From 62-47 sp044463945 (GTDB taxonomy: Bacteria; Pseudomonadota; Alphaproteobacteria; Rhizobiales; Xanthobacteraceae): 64,000 nucleotides of DNA. The notes under the pieces were generated by a model, which saw only the letters and a list, made by a program, of their open reading frames with translations, was not told the DNA's origin and did not search any database. The position numbers and the translations under genes are program-made. The DNA is taken from NCBI GenBank assembly GCA_044463945.1, contig JBIQLW010000008.1, forward strand, positions 54,341 through 118,340, read 5' to 3'. Numbering within the stretch: the stretch's first letter is position 1; every line of letters starts with the position of its first letter. This document shows, one piece after another, positions 23,738 to 32,139 of the stretch.

Positions 23738-25441
23738 TCACAGGCGCGGATCGAAGCGGTATGACGCCTGCACGAACAGGCCGTAGCGCTCGAGCCGCAC
23801 CGGCAGCGTCTGGCACGGACAGGGCGAGCCGAAGGCATTGGTGAAAGCGCCGTCGGTCGCCCAGGTCGCCCAGTAGCGGCCGCCGATGCCGAGATCGAGG
23901 TTCGGCGTCAGCGCGTAGGACAGAATCGCCTCAAGCTGCGCGCCGCGGCCGTTGGCGAATTCCGGCGACCAGATGTTGGTGACGTCGGTGCGCAGCAGAT
24001 GGCCGTCGAGACCCGTCACCCGCACATAGGGCAGATAGGCCGCTTCGGCCGCGAGCTTGAGCCCCGGCGCCAGCATCACCTGCCCGGCGACGCCGAGGCG
24101 CACCGCGTGAACCGTGTTGTCCTCGCTGATGACATTCCCCGACAGCGCCACGTTGTTCGGCGGGCTGCACGGGCCGAGCGGATGGGCGATCTGGATGCAG
24201 CCGCGCGCCACCTTCTCATCGCGATTGTAGTGATAGCCGACGAAGCCGCCGAGCTTCGCGCGGTCGGTGCCCAGCACGTCATAGCCGATGTCGATCGTGG
24301 CGTAGCCGATGCGGCCGGGCACGTAGCCCGACAGCGTGTTGGAATAGGCCATGCTGTCGTTTTCGCGCGCCAGCCAGTCCTCGTCGTGCATCCGGCCGCC
24401 GCCCAGCGTGCCGCCACCGGCGAAACCCTTGACGAAGACGCGGGCCGGGCTGTCGACACGGCCGAACAGTTCGCCGGAATGCCCGGTGGTGTCGTAGGTC
24501 AGGCGCGAGATCAGCACGTTCTGCTGCGCGGGGCTGGTGGTGAAGCCGAGATCCTTCTGGAAGCGGCCGCTGGAATACCAGTAGCGCCCACCGACCTCGA
24601 CCTGCCAGCCCGGCGCCAGCGCCGGCGCTTTCGCCGCGAGGCGCGGCTGCGGCCACGCCGCTTGGGGGTCGGCGCCCAAGCGATAGTTGAGGCCGAGGCG
24701 CACCAGATGCAGGCTGTGATCGGTGCCGGTGGGCCCGCCCGGCACGGCGCTATAAATCGGCAGCGCCGGCGCGGCCTGCACATAGGCGCCGGGCGATGTC
24801 ACGGTCGGCCCGCCGAAGCGGGCGTGGCTGTATTCGAAGCGCAGCGACCACGCCGGCGTCAGCGCCTGCTCAAGGCCGAGGCCGGCGGTCCAGCCCCATT
24901 GCGTGCCGTAAGCCTCCGCCGGCGCGCGCTCCGCGAAGGCGTTGAGCGCGACGTCGAAGCGCGAGGTCAGCCAGGCCGCGCCGCCCTTGACGTAAACCAG
25001 CGTGCGGCCGTCGATGCCGCCGGTCACGCCGACGCGGCCGGTGAGGCTGCCGAACACCTCATGCCGCGCCCGACAATTGAACGAGGTCAGCGCGCCCGAC
25101 GGCGCGAGGCAGGTGTTGGTGCCGTTCGCATCCATCGCGCTGACGTCGGCCTCGACGCCGAACACCAGATGCGGCGAGGTCTGCCAGTTGTATCCCGCCT
25201 GCACGCCGGCGAAGACCGAGGGCATCCGGATGAGGTCGCCATAGATCGAGGGACCGAACGGCCCCTCGACCGAGGTCGCGCCGACCCCGCCGCCGAGATG
25301 TCCGCCGACATAGCCGCCGCTCCAGTCGAACGGCAGGGCTCCCACCTTGACCATCGGCCCGATATCCGCCGCGCCCGCCGGAGCCGTGACGCACGCCAAC
25401 AGCGCCGCGCCGGCGATCGTGCTTGCCGCAACCTTCATCAT
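23738..25441 (-). CDS. Outer-membrane protein: Omp25-like barrel fused to an omptin-like protease barrel
   Basis: Protein of 567 residues with a signal peptide (residues 1-24, cut near AGAADI). Residues 37-255 resemble rhizobial Omp25/Omp31-type 8-strand barrels (WSGGYVGGHLGGGVG, GVQAGYNWQTSPHLVFGVEA, LRLEYS-like RFEYSHARFG). Residues 278-563 resemble omptin proteases: SRLTYD, LFGRVDSP, VKGFAGGG and MHDEDW. The four omptin catalytic residues appear as Asp353, Asp355 and the Asp479-Gly-His481 pair. If both halves fold, one chain would make two barrels, or one acts as an accessory. Tandem ATGs (25441, 25438) follow GAGGG. Its stop lies 14 bp from the convergent GntR gene. Confidence 0.8.
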   Translation of the reverse strand: MMKVAASTIAGAALLACVTAPAGAADIGPMVKVGALPFDWSGGYVGGHLGGGVGATSVEGPFGPSIYGDLIRMPSVFAGVQAGYNWQTSPHLVFGVEADVSAMDANGTNTCLAPSGALTSFNCRARHEVFGSLTGRVGVTGGIDGRTLVYVKGGAAWLTSRFDVALNAFAERAPAEAYGTQWGWTAGLGLEQALTPAWSLRFEYSHARFGGPTVTSPGAYVQAAPALPIYSAVPGGPTGTDHSLHLVRLGLNYRLGADPQAAWPQPRLAAKAPALAPGWQVEVGGRYWYSSGRFQKDLGFTTSPAQQNVLISRLTYDTTGHSGELFGRVDSPARVFVKGFAGGGTLGGGRMHDEDWLARENDSMAYSNTLSGYVPGRIGYATIDIGYDVLGTDRAKLGGFVGYHYNRDEKVARGCIQIAHPLGPCSPPNNVALSGNVISEDNTVHAVRLGVAGQVMLAPGLKLAAEAAYLPYVRVTGLDGHLLRTDVTNIWSPEFANGRGAQLEAILSYALTPNLDLGIGGRYWATWATDGAFTNAFGSPCPCQTLPVRLERYGLFVQASYRFDPRL

Positions 25442-25572
25442 CCCTCAACCCATCGCGTTATCGATCGGACGAGTGAGCCCGAGACGCTTGAACAAATTGT
25501 TAAGCCTAACGGACCGTAAACCGCGCCCATCGTGAATCGCGCCGTTATGTCGCAACGCGCGCCGAGAAAGTC

Positions 25573-25656
25573 CACCGGAAACGAGGCGTCATCCCCGCCT
25601 TCGCGGGGAATGACGATTCTCGTATTGCCCCTCGTGCAAGAAGCCATTTTTCGGTC
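25573..25656 (-). repeat. Dispersed palindromic repeat, short copy
   Basis: An 84-base element with a strong hairpin: GTCAT-CCCCGC, loop CTTC, GCGGGG-A-ATGAC (25588-25614). The ends CACCGGAAA and TTTTTCGGTC match, imperfectly, the terminal inverted repeats of the longer copy at 61592-61786. It fills the gap between the outer-membrane and TPP enzyme genes. Confidence 0.7.
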
Positions 25657-25703
25657 AGACCTGCAAGGTGACGGCTTTCGATCCGGCCTCATTTCGCCGC
25701 GTG

Positions 25704-27248
25704 CTACATCCGCACCTCGATCAGCCGCGGCCCCTGCTCCGCGGTGGCTTCGGCCAGCGCCTTGTTGAAGTCGTCGGCGCTCTCCACCGCGCGGCCCGGC
25801 ACGCCCATGCCCTTGGCGAGCGCCACCCAGTCCAGCGCCGGGCGGTCGATGCTCAGCATGTCGAGCGCGCGGCGGCCCGGCTCGCCCGCGCCGACGCCGT
25901 CGAACTCGCCGCGCAGGATCTGGTACATGCGGTTGGCGAACACGATGGTGACGACGTCGAGGCCCTCGCGCGCCTGCGTCCACAGCGATTGCAGCGTGTA
26001 CATCGCGCTGCCGTCGCCGACCATGCAGATCACCTTGCGATCCGGACAGGCCACCGCCGCCCCGGTCGCCACCGGCGGCGAGAAGCCGATCGAGCCGCCC
26101 ATGTTCTGCACCCAGTCGTGCGGCGCGGCCGCCGCCGTCAGCGGGAAGAAGCCGCGCCCGGTGGTAATCGATTCATCGACCAGAATGGCGTTCTCCGGCA
26201 CCGCCGCGGCGATCGCCTGCGCGATCGCGGCATGGGTGAGCGCCCCGGTCGGCTTCGCCAGCTCGGGGACGGTTTGCGGCCGGACGTCGCCGGGCTTGGC
26301 GCCCACCGCCGCCGCCAGCGCCTCCAGCGCCGCCACCGAGTTGTCGCCGCCCTCGGTGAGGCGATGCACCTCGCAGCCTTCCGGCTTGAGCAGGCTCGGC
26401 GTGTCGGGATAGGCGAAGAACGCCACCGGCTCGTTGGCCTCGACCAGAATGATGTGGCGAAACTCCTTGAGGACCTGCAACGCCTGCGGCACCACATAGG
26501 GCACGCGCTCGATGAAGAAGCGCCCTCGCCCGCGCGCCATGCGCGCATTGTAGGTCTGCCCCATCACCGCGCATCCGGTGCGGCCGGCGATCTGCGCCGC
26601 CAGCGCCAGCCCCTTCTCGGTGAGCGCGCCGCCGGTCATCAGCACCAGCGTCCGCTCGCCGCCGCGCAGCACCCGCGCGGCCGCTTCCACCGCCTTCACC
26701 GAATAGCCGGCGCGCTGCTCCGGCGCCGGCACCTGCGCGACGCCGTCCGCCTCGTTCCATGCGGTATCGGCGGGCAGGATCAGGGTCGCGATCTGTGGCG
26801 GCGGGCCGCTGGCGGCGGCGATCGCGGCGGCGCCGTCGCGCGCCACCGAAGCGGCGTCGGGCGAGGTGTGAACCCATTGCGACATCGGCCGCGCCAGCCC
26901 CTCGATGTCCGAGGTGAGCGGCGCGTTGTAGTCGATGTGATAGCCGGCGTGCTGGCCGACGATGTTGACGATGCCGGAGGCCGCCTTCTTGGCGTTGTGC
27001 AGATTGGCGAGGCCGTTGGCGAGGCCGGGGCCGAGATGCAGCAGCGTCGAGGCCGGCGTGCCGCGCATCCGGTAGTAGCCGTCGGCCGCGCCGGTCACCA
27101 CGCCCTCGAACAGGCCGAGCACGCAGCGCATCCCCTCGACCCGGTCGAGCGCCGCGACGAAGTGCATCTCCGAGGTGCCCGGATTGGTGAAACAGACGTT
27201 GACGCCGCCCGCGACCAGGGTCCGCACTAGGCTTTCCGCACCGTTCAT
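25704..27248 (-). CDS. Thiamine-pyrophosphate enzyme, acetolactate synthase/benzoylformate decarboxylase family
   Basis: Protein of 514 residues with three TPP-enzyme domains. The catalytic glutamate is in LGLFEGVVTGAADGY (about residue 49), and the metal/TPP motif is GDGSAMYTLQSLWTQ followed by VFANRMY. It is often labelled acetolactate synthase, but no small subunit or ilv genes are near, and the first-domain sequence resembles decarboxylases of 2-oxo acids. The reaction is therefore uncertain. AAGGAGG precedes the ATG by seven bases. It stands alone, between a repeat and the L,D-transpeptidase gene. Confidence 0.85.
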   Translation of the reverse strand: MNGAESLVRTLVAGGVNVCFTNPGTSEMHFVAALDRVEGMRCVLGLFEGVVTGAADGYYRMRGTPASTLLHLGPGLANGLANLHNAKKAASGIVNIVGQHAGYHIDYNAPLTSDIEGLARPMSQWVHTSPDAASVARDGAAAIAAASGPPPQIATLILPADTAWNEADGVAQVPAPEQRAGYSVKAVEAAARVLRGGERTLVLMTGGALTEKGLALAAQIAGRTGCAVMGQTYNARMARGRGRFFIERVPYVVPQALQVLKEFRHIILVEANEPVAFFAYPDTPSLLKPEGCEVHRLTEGGDNSVAALEALAAAVGAKPGDVRPQTVPELAKPTGALTHAAIAQAIAAAVPENAILVDESITTGRGFFPLTAAAAPHDWVQNMGGSIGFSPPVATGAAVACPDRKVICMVGDGSAMYTLQSLWTQAREGLDVVTIVFANRMYQILRGEFDGVGAGEPGRRALDMLSIDRPALDWVALAKGMGVPGRAVESADDFNKALAEATAEQGPRLIEVRM

Positions 27249-27472
27249 CGCTACGCCTCCTTGAGAGTCCCTCTATGAGATGAACCATTCCCGGCGAGTT
27301 GCGTCAAAGGATTAAGGCGGCTGCAACGCAGCCATCTTTGCAAGGCGTGGCGGCTTTTACCGTTTTTCGACCGCATCTGATTTGAAAATCACCGCTTTCA
27401 CAAGTCTGTGGGTTGCGAAAGGCGGCGAATTGTGGCCTTCCTCGCCATGAATCAAACGTCGAAAGGGCTGAG

Positions 27473-28042
27473 ATGAGACGAGGGCTTACCGTTGTGCTGG
27501 CGGGCATGGGACTGTTGATCGCCGGGAGCGCTCAGGCGCAGGTGGATACGCGGACCTTCATGGACCCGAACTTCCGGCTGCCGTTCGGCGGCGGCGCCAG
27601 CCCGATCCCCCGCACCACGGTGATGTACGACGGGCGCTACGCGCCCGGCACCATCATCATCAACACCCGCGAACGCCGCCTCTATCTGGTGCAGTCGAAC
27701 GGAACCGCATTGCGTTACGGCATCGGCGTCGGCCGCGACGGCTTCCGCTGGGGCGGTGTCCACCGCATCACCGCGAAGAAGGAATGGCCGTCCTGGACGC
27801 CGCCCGCGCAGATGCTGCGGCGGCGGCCCGACCTGCCGCGCCACATGAAGGGCGGCATCGACAATCCGCTCGGCGCGCGGGCGCTGTATCTCGGCTCGAC
27901 GCTGTATCGCATCCACGGTTCCAACGAACCGGAGACGATCGGCCAGGCGGTGTCGTCGGGCTGCTTCCGCATGACCAACGAGGACGTCACCGATCTCTAC
28001 GAGCGCGTTCGCGTCGGCACCACGGTGGTAGTGAAGAACTGA
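27473..28042 (+). CDS. L,D-transpeptidase, YkuD family
   Basis: Exported protein of 189 residues with a signal peptide (MRRGLTVVLAGMGLLIAGSA, cut after AQA). The catalytic motif His148 in YRIHGSNEPETIG and Cys164 in SSGCFRMTNED is complete. It forms 3-3 peptidoglycan cross-links or attaches proteins to the wall in the periplasm. The frame is open from 27413, but ATG 27473 starts the signal peptide and has AAGGG upstream. Its stop TGA overlaps a CTG that is the only candidate start for the next gene. Confidence 0.92.
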   Translation: MRRGLTVVLAGMGLLIAGSAQAQVDTRTFMDPNFRLPFGGGASPIPRTTVMYDGRYAPGTIIINTRERRLYLVQSNGTALRYGIGVGRDGFRWGGVHRITAKKEWPSWTPPAQMLRRRPDLPRHMKGGIDNPLGARALYLGSTLYRIHGSNEPETIGQAVSSGCFRMTNEDVTDLYERVRVGTTVVVKN

Positions 28043-28860
28043 GGTTTTCCGCAAACAACCCCCGCCACGCGCGACGGCTCGTCGCCGCGCTGGCGGGACT
28101 GGCTCTGATCGCCGGCGTGGCGGGAGCGCCGCCCGCGGCCGCCGCCGACAACCCCGCCGTCGCCGCGCGAAAACATCGGCAGCGCACCGCCTTCACCGAT
28201 CGCGAGATCGTGGACGGCTTCCTCAGGACGACGTTCGGCGCGGAATTTCATCTCGCCGGCCGCGTCGATCGCATCCGTAAATACGAGACGCCGGTGCGCG
28301 TCTTCATTCATGGCGCGCACGCGAGGCGACGGGCGCAGATCGCCGCCGTGGTTGCCGACATCGCGCGGCACGTCCCGCATCTCGACATCGCGGTGACGCG
28401 CGATACGGCCGCCGCCAACGTCAACGTCCATCTGGTCCGCGAGCGTGCCTTCGACCGCACCGTCGCGCAATACTACGGCCGCGAGCGGGCGCGCGAGATC
28501 CGCGCCTCGCTCGATCCGCAATGCCTGTCGGGCTTCCGCAAGAACGAGGCGTTCGCGATTGTGGCCTCCGACGTGTTCCTCACCACGGATCGCGGCGACT
28601 TCACCTTCCTCGACTGCGCCTACGAGGAACTGCTGCAATCGCTCGGCCCGATCAACGATACCAGTTCGGTGCCGTGGACGATGTTCAACGACGAGGTGCG
28701 GATGGGGTTCTTCGACGTCTACGACCAGTACATCCTCAACATCCTCTACCACCCGCGCATCAAAGCGGGCATGACGATGGCCGAGGTCGAGGCGCTGCTG
28801 CCGCAAATCCTGCCCGACGTCCGCGCCTGGGTCGCGAAGGCGAACGGCTTGCCGGAATGA
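28039..28860 (+). CDS. DUF2927-type exported protein with probable CTG start
   Basis: The coding frame gives about 273 residues with a hydrophobic leader (LVAALAGLALIAGVAGA, cut near AAAADN) and a body matching DUF2927 proteins (FTDREIVDGFLRTTFGAEFH, CLSGFRKNEAFAIVASDVFL). No ATG, GTG or TTG exists between the upstream region and the signal peptide in this frame. CTG 28039 overlaps the transpeptidase stop as CTGA, where ATGA would be expected. It may be a rare CTG start or a mutated gene. The function is unknown; linkage to a wall-modifying enzyme suggests a cell-envelope role. Confidence 0.7.
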   Translation: MRFSANNPRHARRLVAALAGLALIAGVAGAPPAAAADNPAVAARKHRQRTAFTDREIVDGFLRTTFGAEFHLAGRVDRIRKYETPVRVFIHGAHARRRAQIAAVVADIARHVPHLDIAVTRDTAAANVNVHLVRERAFDRTVAQYYGRERAREIRASLDPQCLSGFRKNEAFAIVASDVFLTTDRGDFTFLDCAYEELLQSLGPINDTSSVPWTMFNDEVRMGFFDVYDQYILNILYHPRIKAGMTMAEVEALLPQILPDVRAWVAKANGLPE

Positions 28861-28905
28861 GACAGCCCGACTTGTCGTGCCGGACAGACGCGCAATACGA
28901 AAGCC

Positions 28906-29005
28906 GTCATGCTCCGCGAAGCGGAGCATCCAGTATTCCGTGTTGGATCGAATTTGCCCTGCGCCCGCCCGGATTACTGGATCCTCCGCCTTCGCGGACG
29001 ATGAC
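28906..29005 (+). repeat. Dispersed palindromic repeat, 100-bp core
   Basis: It begins GTCATGCTCCGC-GAA-GCGGAGCATC (28906-28930), then CCAGTA pairs with TACTGG 40 bases on, and it ends with TCCGC-CTTC-GCGGA and ATGAC. The same layout is at 31846-31945 and, inverted, at 61592-61786. The preceding GCAATACGAAAGCC is also conserved. It lies between two converging genes. Confidence 0.8.
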
Positions 29006-29043
29006 ACCTCGTCTCCGCGCGGCGAGGACTTTCGCGCCAACGC

Positions 29044-30216
29044 CTACGCCGATTTCTCGAACAGTTCGCGGCCGATCAGCATCCGGCGGATTTCGCTGGT
29101 GCCGGCGCCGATCTCGTAGAGTTTTGCGTCGCGCAACAGCCGCCCGGTCGGATAGTCGTTGATGTAGCCGTTGCCGCCCAGCAACTGGATGGCGTCGAGC
29201 GCGCATTGCGTCGCCTTCTCGGCGGCGTAGAGGATCGCGCCGGCGGCGTCCTCGCGCGTCGTCTCGCCGCGGTCGCACGCCTTCGCCACCGAATAGACGT
29301 AGGCGCGGCAGGCGTTGAGCGTCACGTACATGTCCGCGACCTTGCCCTGCACGAGCTGGAAGGTGCCGATCGGCTGGCCGAACTGCTTGCGCTCATGCAC
29401 GTAGGGCACCGCCACGTCGAGGCACGCCTGCATGATGCCGAGCGGTCCCGCCGCCAGCACCGTGCGCTCGTAGTCGAGGCCGGACATCAGCACGTTGACG
29501 CCGCGCCCGACCGAGCCCAGCACGTTGTCCTCCGGCACCTCGCAATCCTCGAACACCAGTTCGCCGGTGTCGGAGCCGCGCATTCCGAGCTTGTCGAGTT
29601 TTTGCGCGGTCGAAAAACCTTTCATCCCCTTCTCGATCAGAAAGGCGGTGATGCCGCGCGGCCCGGCGTTGGGATCGGTCTTGGCGTAGACCACCAGCGT
29701 CTCGGCGATCGGACCGTTGGTGATCCACATCTTGCTGCCGTTGAGAACATAGCGGTCGCCCTTCTTGTCGGCGCGGGTCTTCATCGACACCACGTCCGAG
29801 CCCGCGCCCGGCTCCGACATCGCCAGCGCGCCGACGTGCTCGCCGGACATCAGCTTCGGCAGATACTTGCGCTTCTGCGCCTCGCTGCCGTTGCGGCGGA
29901 TCTGGTTGACGCAGAGATTGGAGTGCGCGCCGTAGGACAGGCCGACCGAAGCCGAAGCCCGCGAAATCTCCTCCATCGCGATGCAGTGCTCAAGATAGCC
30001 GAGCCCGGCGCCGCCGTAGTCTTCCTCGACGGTGATGCCGAGCAGCCCGAGCGCGCCGATCTTCGGCCACAGGTCGCGCGGAAACTGATTGGTCTTGTCG
30101 ATCTCGTCGGCGCGCGGCGCGATCTCGTTGGCCGAGAAATCGCGAACCGTCTCGCGGATCGCGTCTGCGGTGTCGCCAAGATCGAAATTGAACGTCGGTA
30201 GCGCATTCGGGATCAT
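29044..30216 (-). CDS. ivd: Isovaleryl-CoA dehydrogenase
   Basis: Acyl-CoA dehydrogenase of 390 residues. The base is Glu250 in MSGLDYERTVLAAGPLG, the position used by isovaleryl-CoA dehydrogenase instead of the usual C-terminal glutamate, where this protein has LYEIGAGTSEIRR. This pairing identifies the family well. It oxidises isovaleryl-CoA to 3-methylcrotonyl-CoA in leucine breakdown and passes electrons to ETF. Methylcrotonyl-CoA carboxylase genes, its usual partners, are not in this window. GGAG precedes the ATG by about ten bases. Confidence 0.9.
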   Translation of the reverse strand: MIPNALPTFNFDLGDTADAIRETVRDFSANEIAPRADEIDKTNQFPRDLWPKIGALGLLGITVEEDYGGAGLGYLEHCIAMEEISRASASVGLSYGAHSNLCVNQIRRNGSEAQKRKYLPKLMSGEHVGALAMSEPGAGSDVVSMKTRADKKGDRYVLNGSKMWITNGPIAETLVVYAKTDPNAGPRGITAFLIEKGMKGFSTAQKLDKLGMRGSDTGELVFEDCEVPEDNVLGSVGRGVNVLMSGLDYERTVLAAGPLGIMQACLDVAVPYVHERKQFGQPIGTFQLVQGKVADMYVTLNACRAYVYSVAKACDRGETTREDAAGAILYAAEKATQCALDAIQLLGGNGYINDYPTGRLLRDAKLYEIGAGTSEIRRMLIGRELFEKSA

Positions 30217-30523
30217 CGCCGGTCATCTCCTCCATCGGCCCCGCGCCATCCTGCGGCCGGCACCTCTCGCGGCGGACCATGCCACGGGTCGCGCCGCCGG
30301 AGAAGTGGCCCGATGCTGCGGCGCAAAATCGCCATCTGATGCCCCAAAACGGTATTTAAACACCTTTTACAGCCGCCACTCCGCCGCCGCAATTCCGCCG
30401 GCGGTTCGACGCAAGAATCCCTCTAGGAAATCCGCCAGTTTGTGGAAGATTGCTGTCGCAACCGAAGCCGCCTCAACGCGACGGCCTCGCACCGTCATAG
30501 CCCCACAGGGAGGGAGCCGATCA
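30217..30523. other. Intergenic region between ivd and the P450 gene
   Basis: These 307 bases separate divergent genes and must hold both promoters. I see no gene, repeat or clear operator, only an AT-rich patch around 30340-30370 and the AGGGAGG ribosome site of the P450 gene. Confidence 0.4.
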
Positions 30524-31795
30524 ATGAACGTTCATCGCGTGATCGAACCCGGCAAGGCGGCACTTCAAGCGGCGGCGCGCGCCGACGCCTATGCGATGTC
30601 GATCGAGGATTTTCATCCCGGCGCGCCGCGCCTGTTCCGCAACGATACGCTGTGGCCCTATTTCGAGCGGCTGCGCAACGAGTGCCCGGTGCATTACTGC
30701 ACCAAGGCGCCGATCGAACCGTACTGGTCGATCACCAGATACAACGACATCATGCACGTCGACACCAGTCACAGCATCTTCTCGTCGGATGTGAAGAACG
30801 GCGGCATCATGATCCGCGATACCCCCGAAGGCTACGACTGGCCGAGCTTCATCGCGATGGACGAGCCGCAGCACATGCCGCAGCGGAAAACCGTGATGCC
30901 GATGTTCACGCCGGCGCATCTCGACGAACTCGGCGTGCTGATCCGCAAGCGCACGCAGAAGGTGCTGGACGAACTGCCGCGCAACGAGACGTTCGACTTC
31001 GTGCCGCGCGTCTCCATCAACCTCACCACGCAGATGCTGGCGACGCTGTTCGATTTTCCATGGGAGGATCGTCACAGGCTGACGCGCTGGTCGGACGTCT
31101 CGACCGCGCTGCCGAAAAGCATGGTGGTGGAATCCGAGCAGCAGCGTCGCGACGAATTGAATGAATGCGCGGCCTATTTCGGCCGGCTGTGGAACGAGCG
31201 CGTCAATTCGGAGCCGCGCAACGACTTGTTGTCGATGATGGCGCACAGCGAGGCGACGCGCCACATGGACCCCGACAACCTCATGGGCAACCTGATCCTG
31301 CTGATCGTCGGCGGCAACGACACCACGCGCAACTCCATGAGCGGCTCGGTGCTGGCGCTCAACGAATTTCCCGACGAATACGCCAAACTGCGCGCCAACC
31401 CGGCGCTGATCGAATCGATGGTGCCGGAAGTGATCCGCTGGCAGACGCCGCTCGCGCACATGCGCCGAACCGCGCTTGAAGACACCGAGATCGGCGGCAA
31501 GACCATCCGCAAGGGCGACCGCGTGGTGATGTGGTACGTCTCCGGCAACCGCGACGACACGGTGATCGAACGGCCCGACGAGTTCATCATCGATCGCGCG
31601 CGGCCGAAGACGCATATGTCGTTCGGCTTCGGCATCCACCGCTGTCTCGGGATGCGGCTCGCCGAACTGCAACTGCGCATCCTGTGGGAAGAAATGCTGC
31701 AACGTTTTGAGACCGTCGAGGTGGTCGGCGAGCCCCGGCGCATCTATTCGAGCTTCGTGAAGGGCTACGAGTCGCTGCCGGTGCGGCTGTCGTGA
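30524..31795 (+). CDS. cyp153A: Cytochrome P450 of the CYP153 alkane hydroxylase family
   Basis: P450 of 423 residues. Hallmarks are the I-helix LLIVGGNDTTRNSMSG, the ExxR motif EVIRWQTPLAHMRRTA, VVMWYVSGNRD and the heme loop FGFGIHRCLG with Cys374. LLIVGGNDTTRNSM, MWYVSGNRD and the C-terminal FVKGYESLPVR are strongly characteristic of CYP153A enzymes, which hydroxylate the end carbon of medium-chain alkanes and related compounds. They need a ferredoxin and a ferredoxin reductase, and neither is adjacent. AGGGAGG precedes ATG 30524; the frame stays open upstream without homology. The family call rests on recalled family sequences. Confidence 0.88.
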   Translation: MNVHRVIEPGKAALQAAARADAYAMSIEDFHPGAPRLFRNDTLWPYFERLRNECPVHYCTKAPIEPYWSITRYNDIMHVDTSHSIFSSDVKNGGIMIRDTPEGYDWPSFIAMDEPQHMPQRKTVMPMFTPAHLDELGVLIRKRTQKVLDELPRNETFDFVPRVSINLTTQMLATLFDFPWEDRHRLTRWSDVSTALPKSMVVESEQQRRDELNECAAYFGRLWNERVNSEPRNDLLSMMAHSEATRHMDPDNLMGNLILLIVGGNDTTRNSMSGSVLALNEFPDEYAKLRANPALIESMVPEVIRWQTPLAHMRRTALEDTEIGGKTIRKGDRVVMWYVSGNRDDTVIERPDEFIIDRARPKTHMSFGFGIHRCLGMRLAELQLRILWEEMLQRFETVEVVGEPRRIYSSFVKGYESLPVRLS

Positions 31796-32139
31796 TTGAC
31801 GCGTCCCCTTCAGAGAGGGGACTGACCAAGGTGCACACCGGAACCATCATGCTCCGCGAAAGCGGAGCATCCAGTATTCCGTATCGGAATGGATTTTACT
31901 CAACGCGCCCGGACGACTGGATCGTCCGCCTTCGCGGACGATGACGCCGCGTTTCAGGTCGAGTTCTCAGGCCCGCCCTCCACCACCTCGCCATCGCTTT
32001 TCGCTCTAACGTCCCAGCGAAATTGTATTGGCGGTATGCTGCCGGATTGGCTAGCTGCAATCAGCCGGCATCCGACATCCGCGCTGGATTTATCGCGCCG
32101 AATGCCGCAAATTGCGCCGTCAAGCCAATCGAGGACACC
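31796..32139. other. Intergenic region with repeat, before the acyl-CoA dehydrogenase
   Basis: These 344 bases contain the repeat copy at 31846-31945. Downstream an imperfect dyad (32036-32071, ATGCTGCCGGATTG against CAATCAGCCGGCAT) may be regulatory for the following operon. No gene is visible. Confidence 0.5.
31846..31945 (+). repeat. Dispersed palindromic repeat, 100-bp core
   Basis: Same orientation and layout as 28906-29005: the hairpin GCTCCGC-GAAA-GCGGAGC near its start, CCAGTA-TTCCG, and a final TCGTCCGCCTTCGCGGACGA ending in ATGAC. The inner part has diverged, while the ends are nearly identical. Confidence 0.8.

Noticed and set aside
23738..25441. Reading the outer-membrane protein as two genes split by a lost stop
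   Set aside because: The frame is continuous through a proline/alanine linker (about residues 255-278), with no second signal peptide or ribosome site at the junction.
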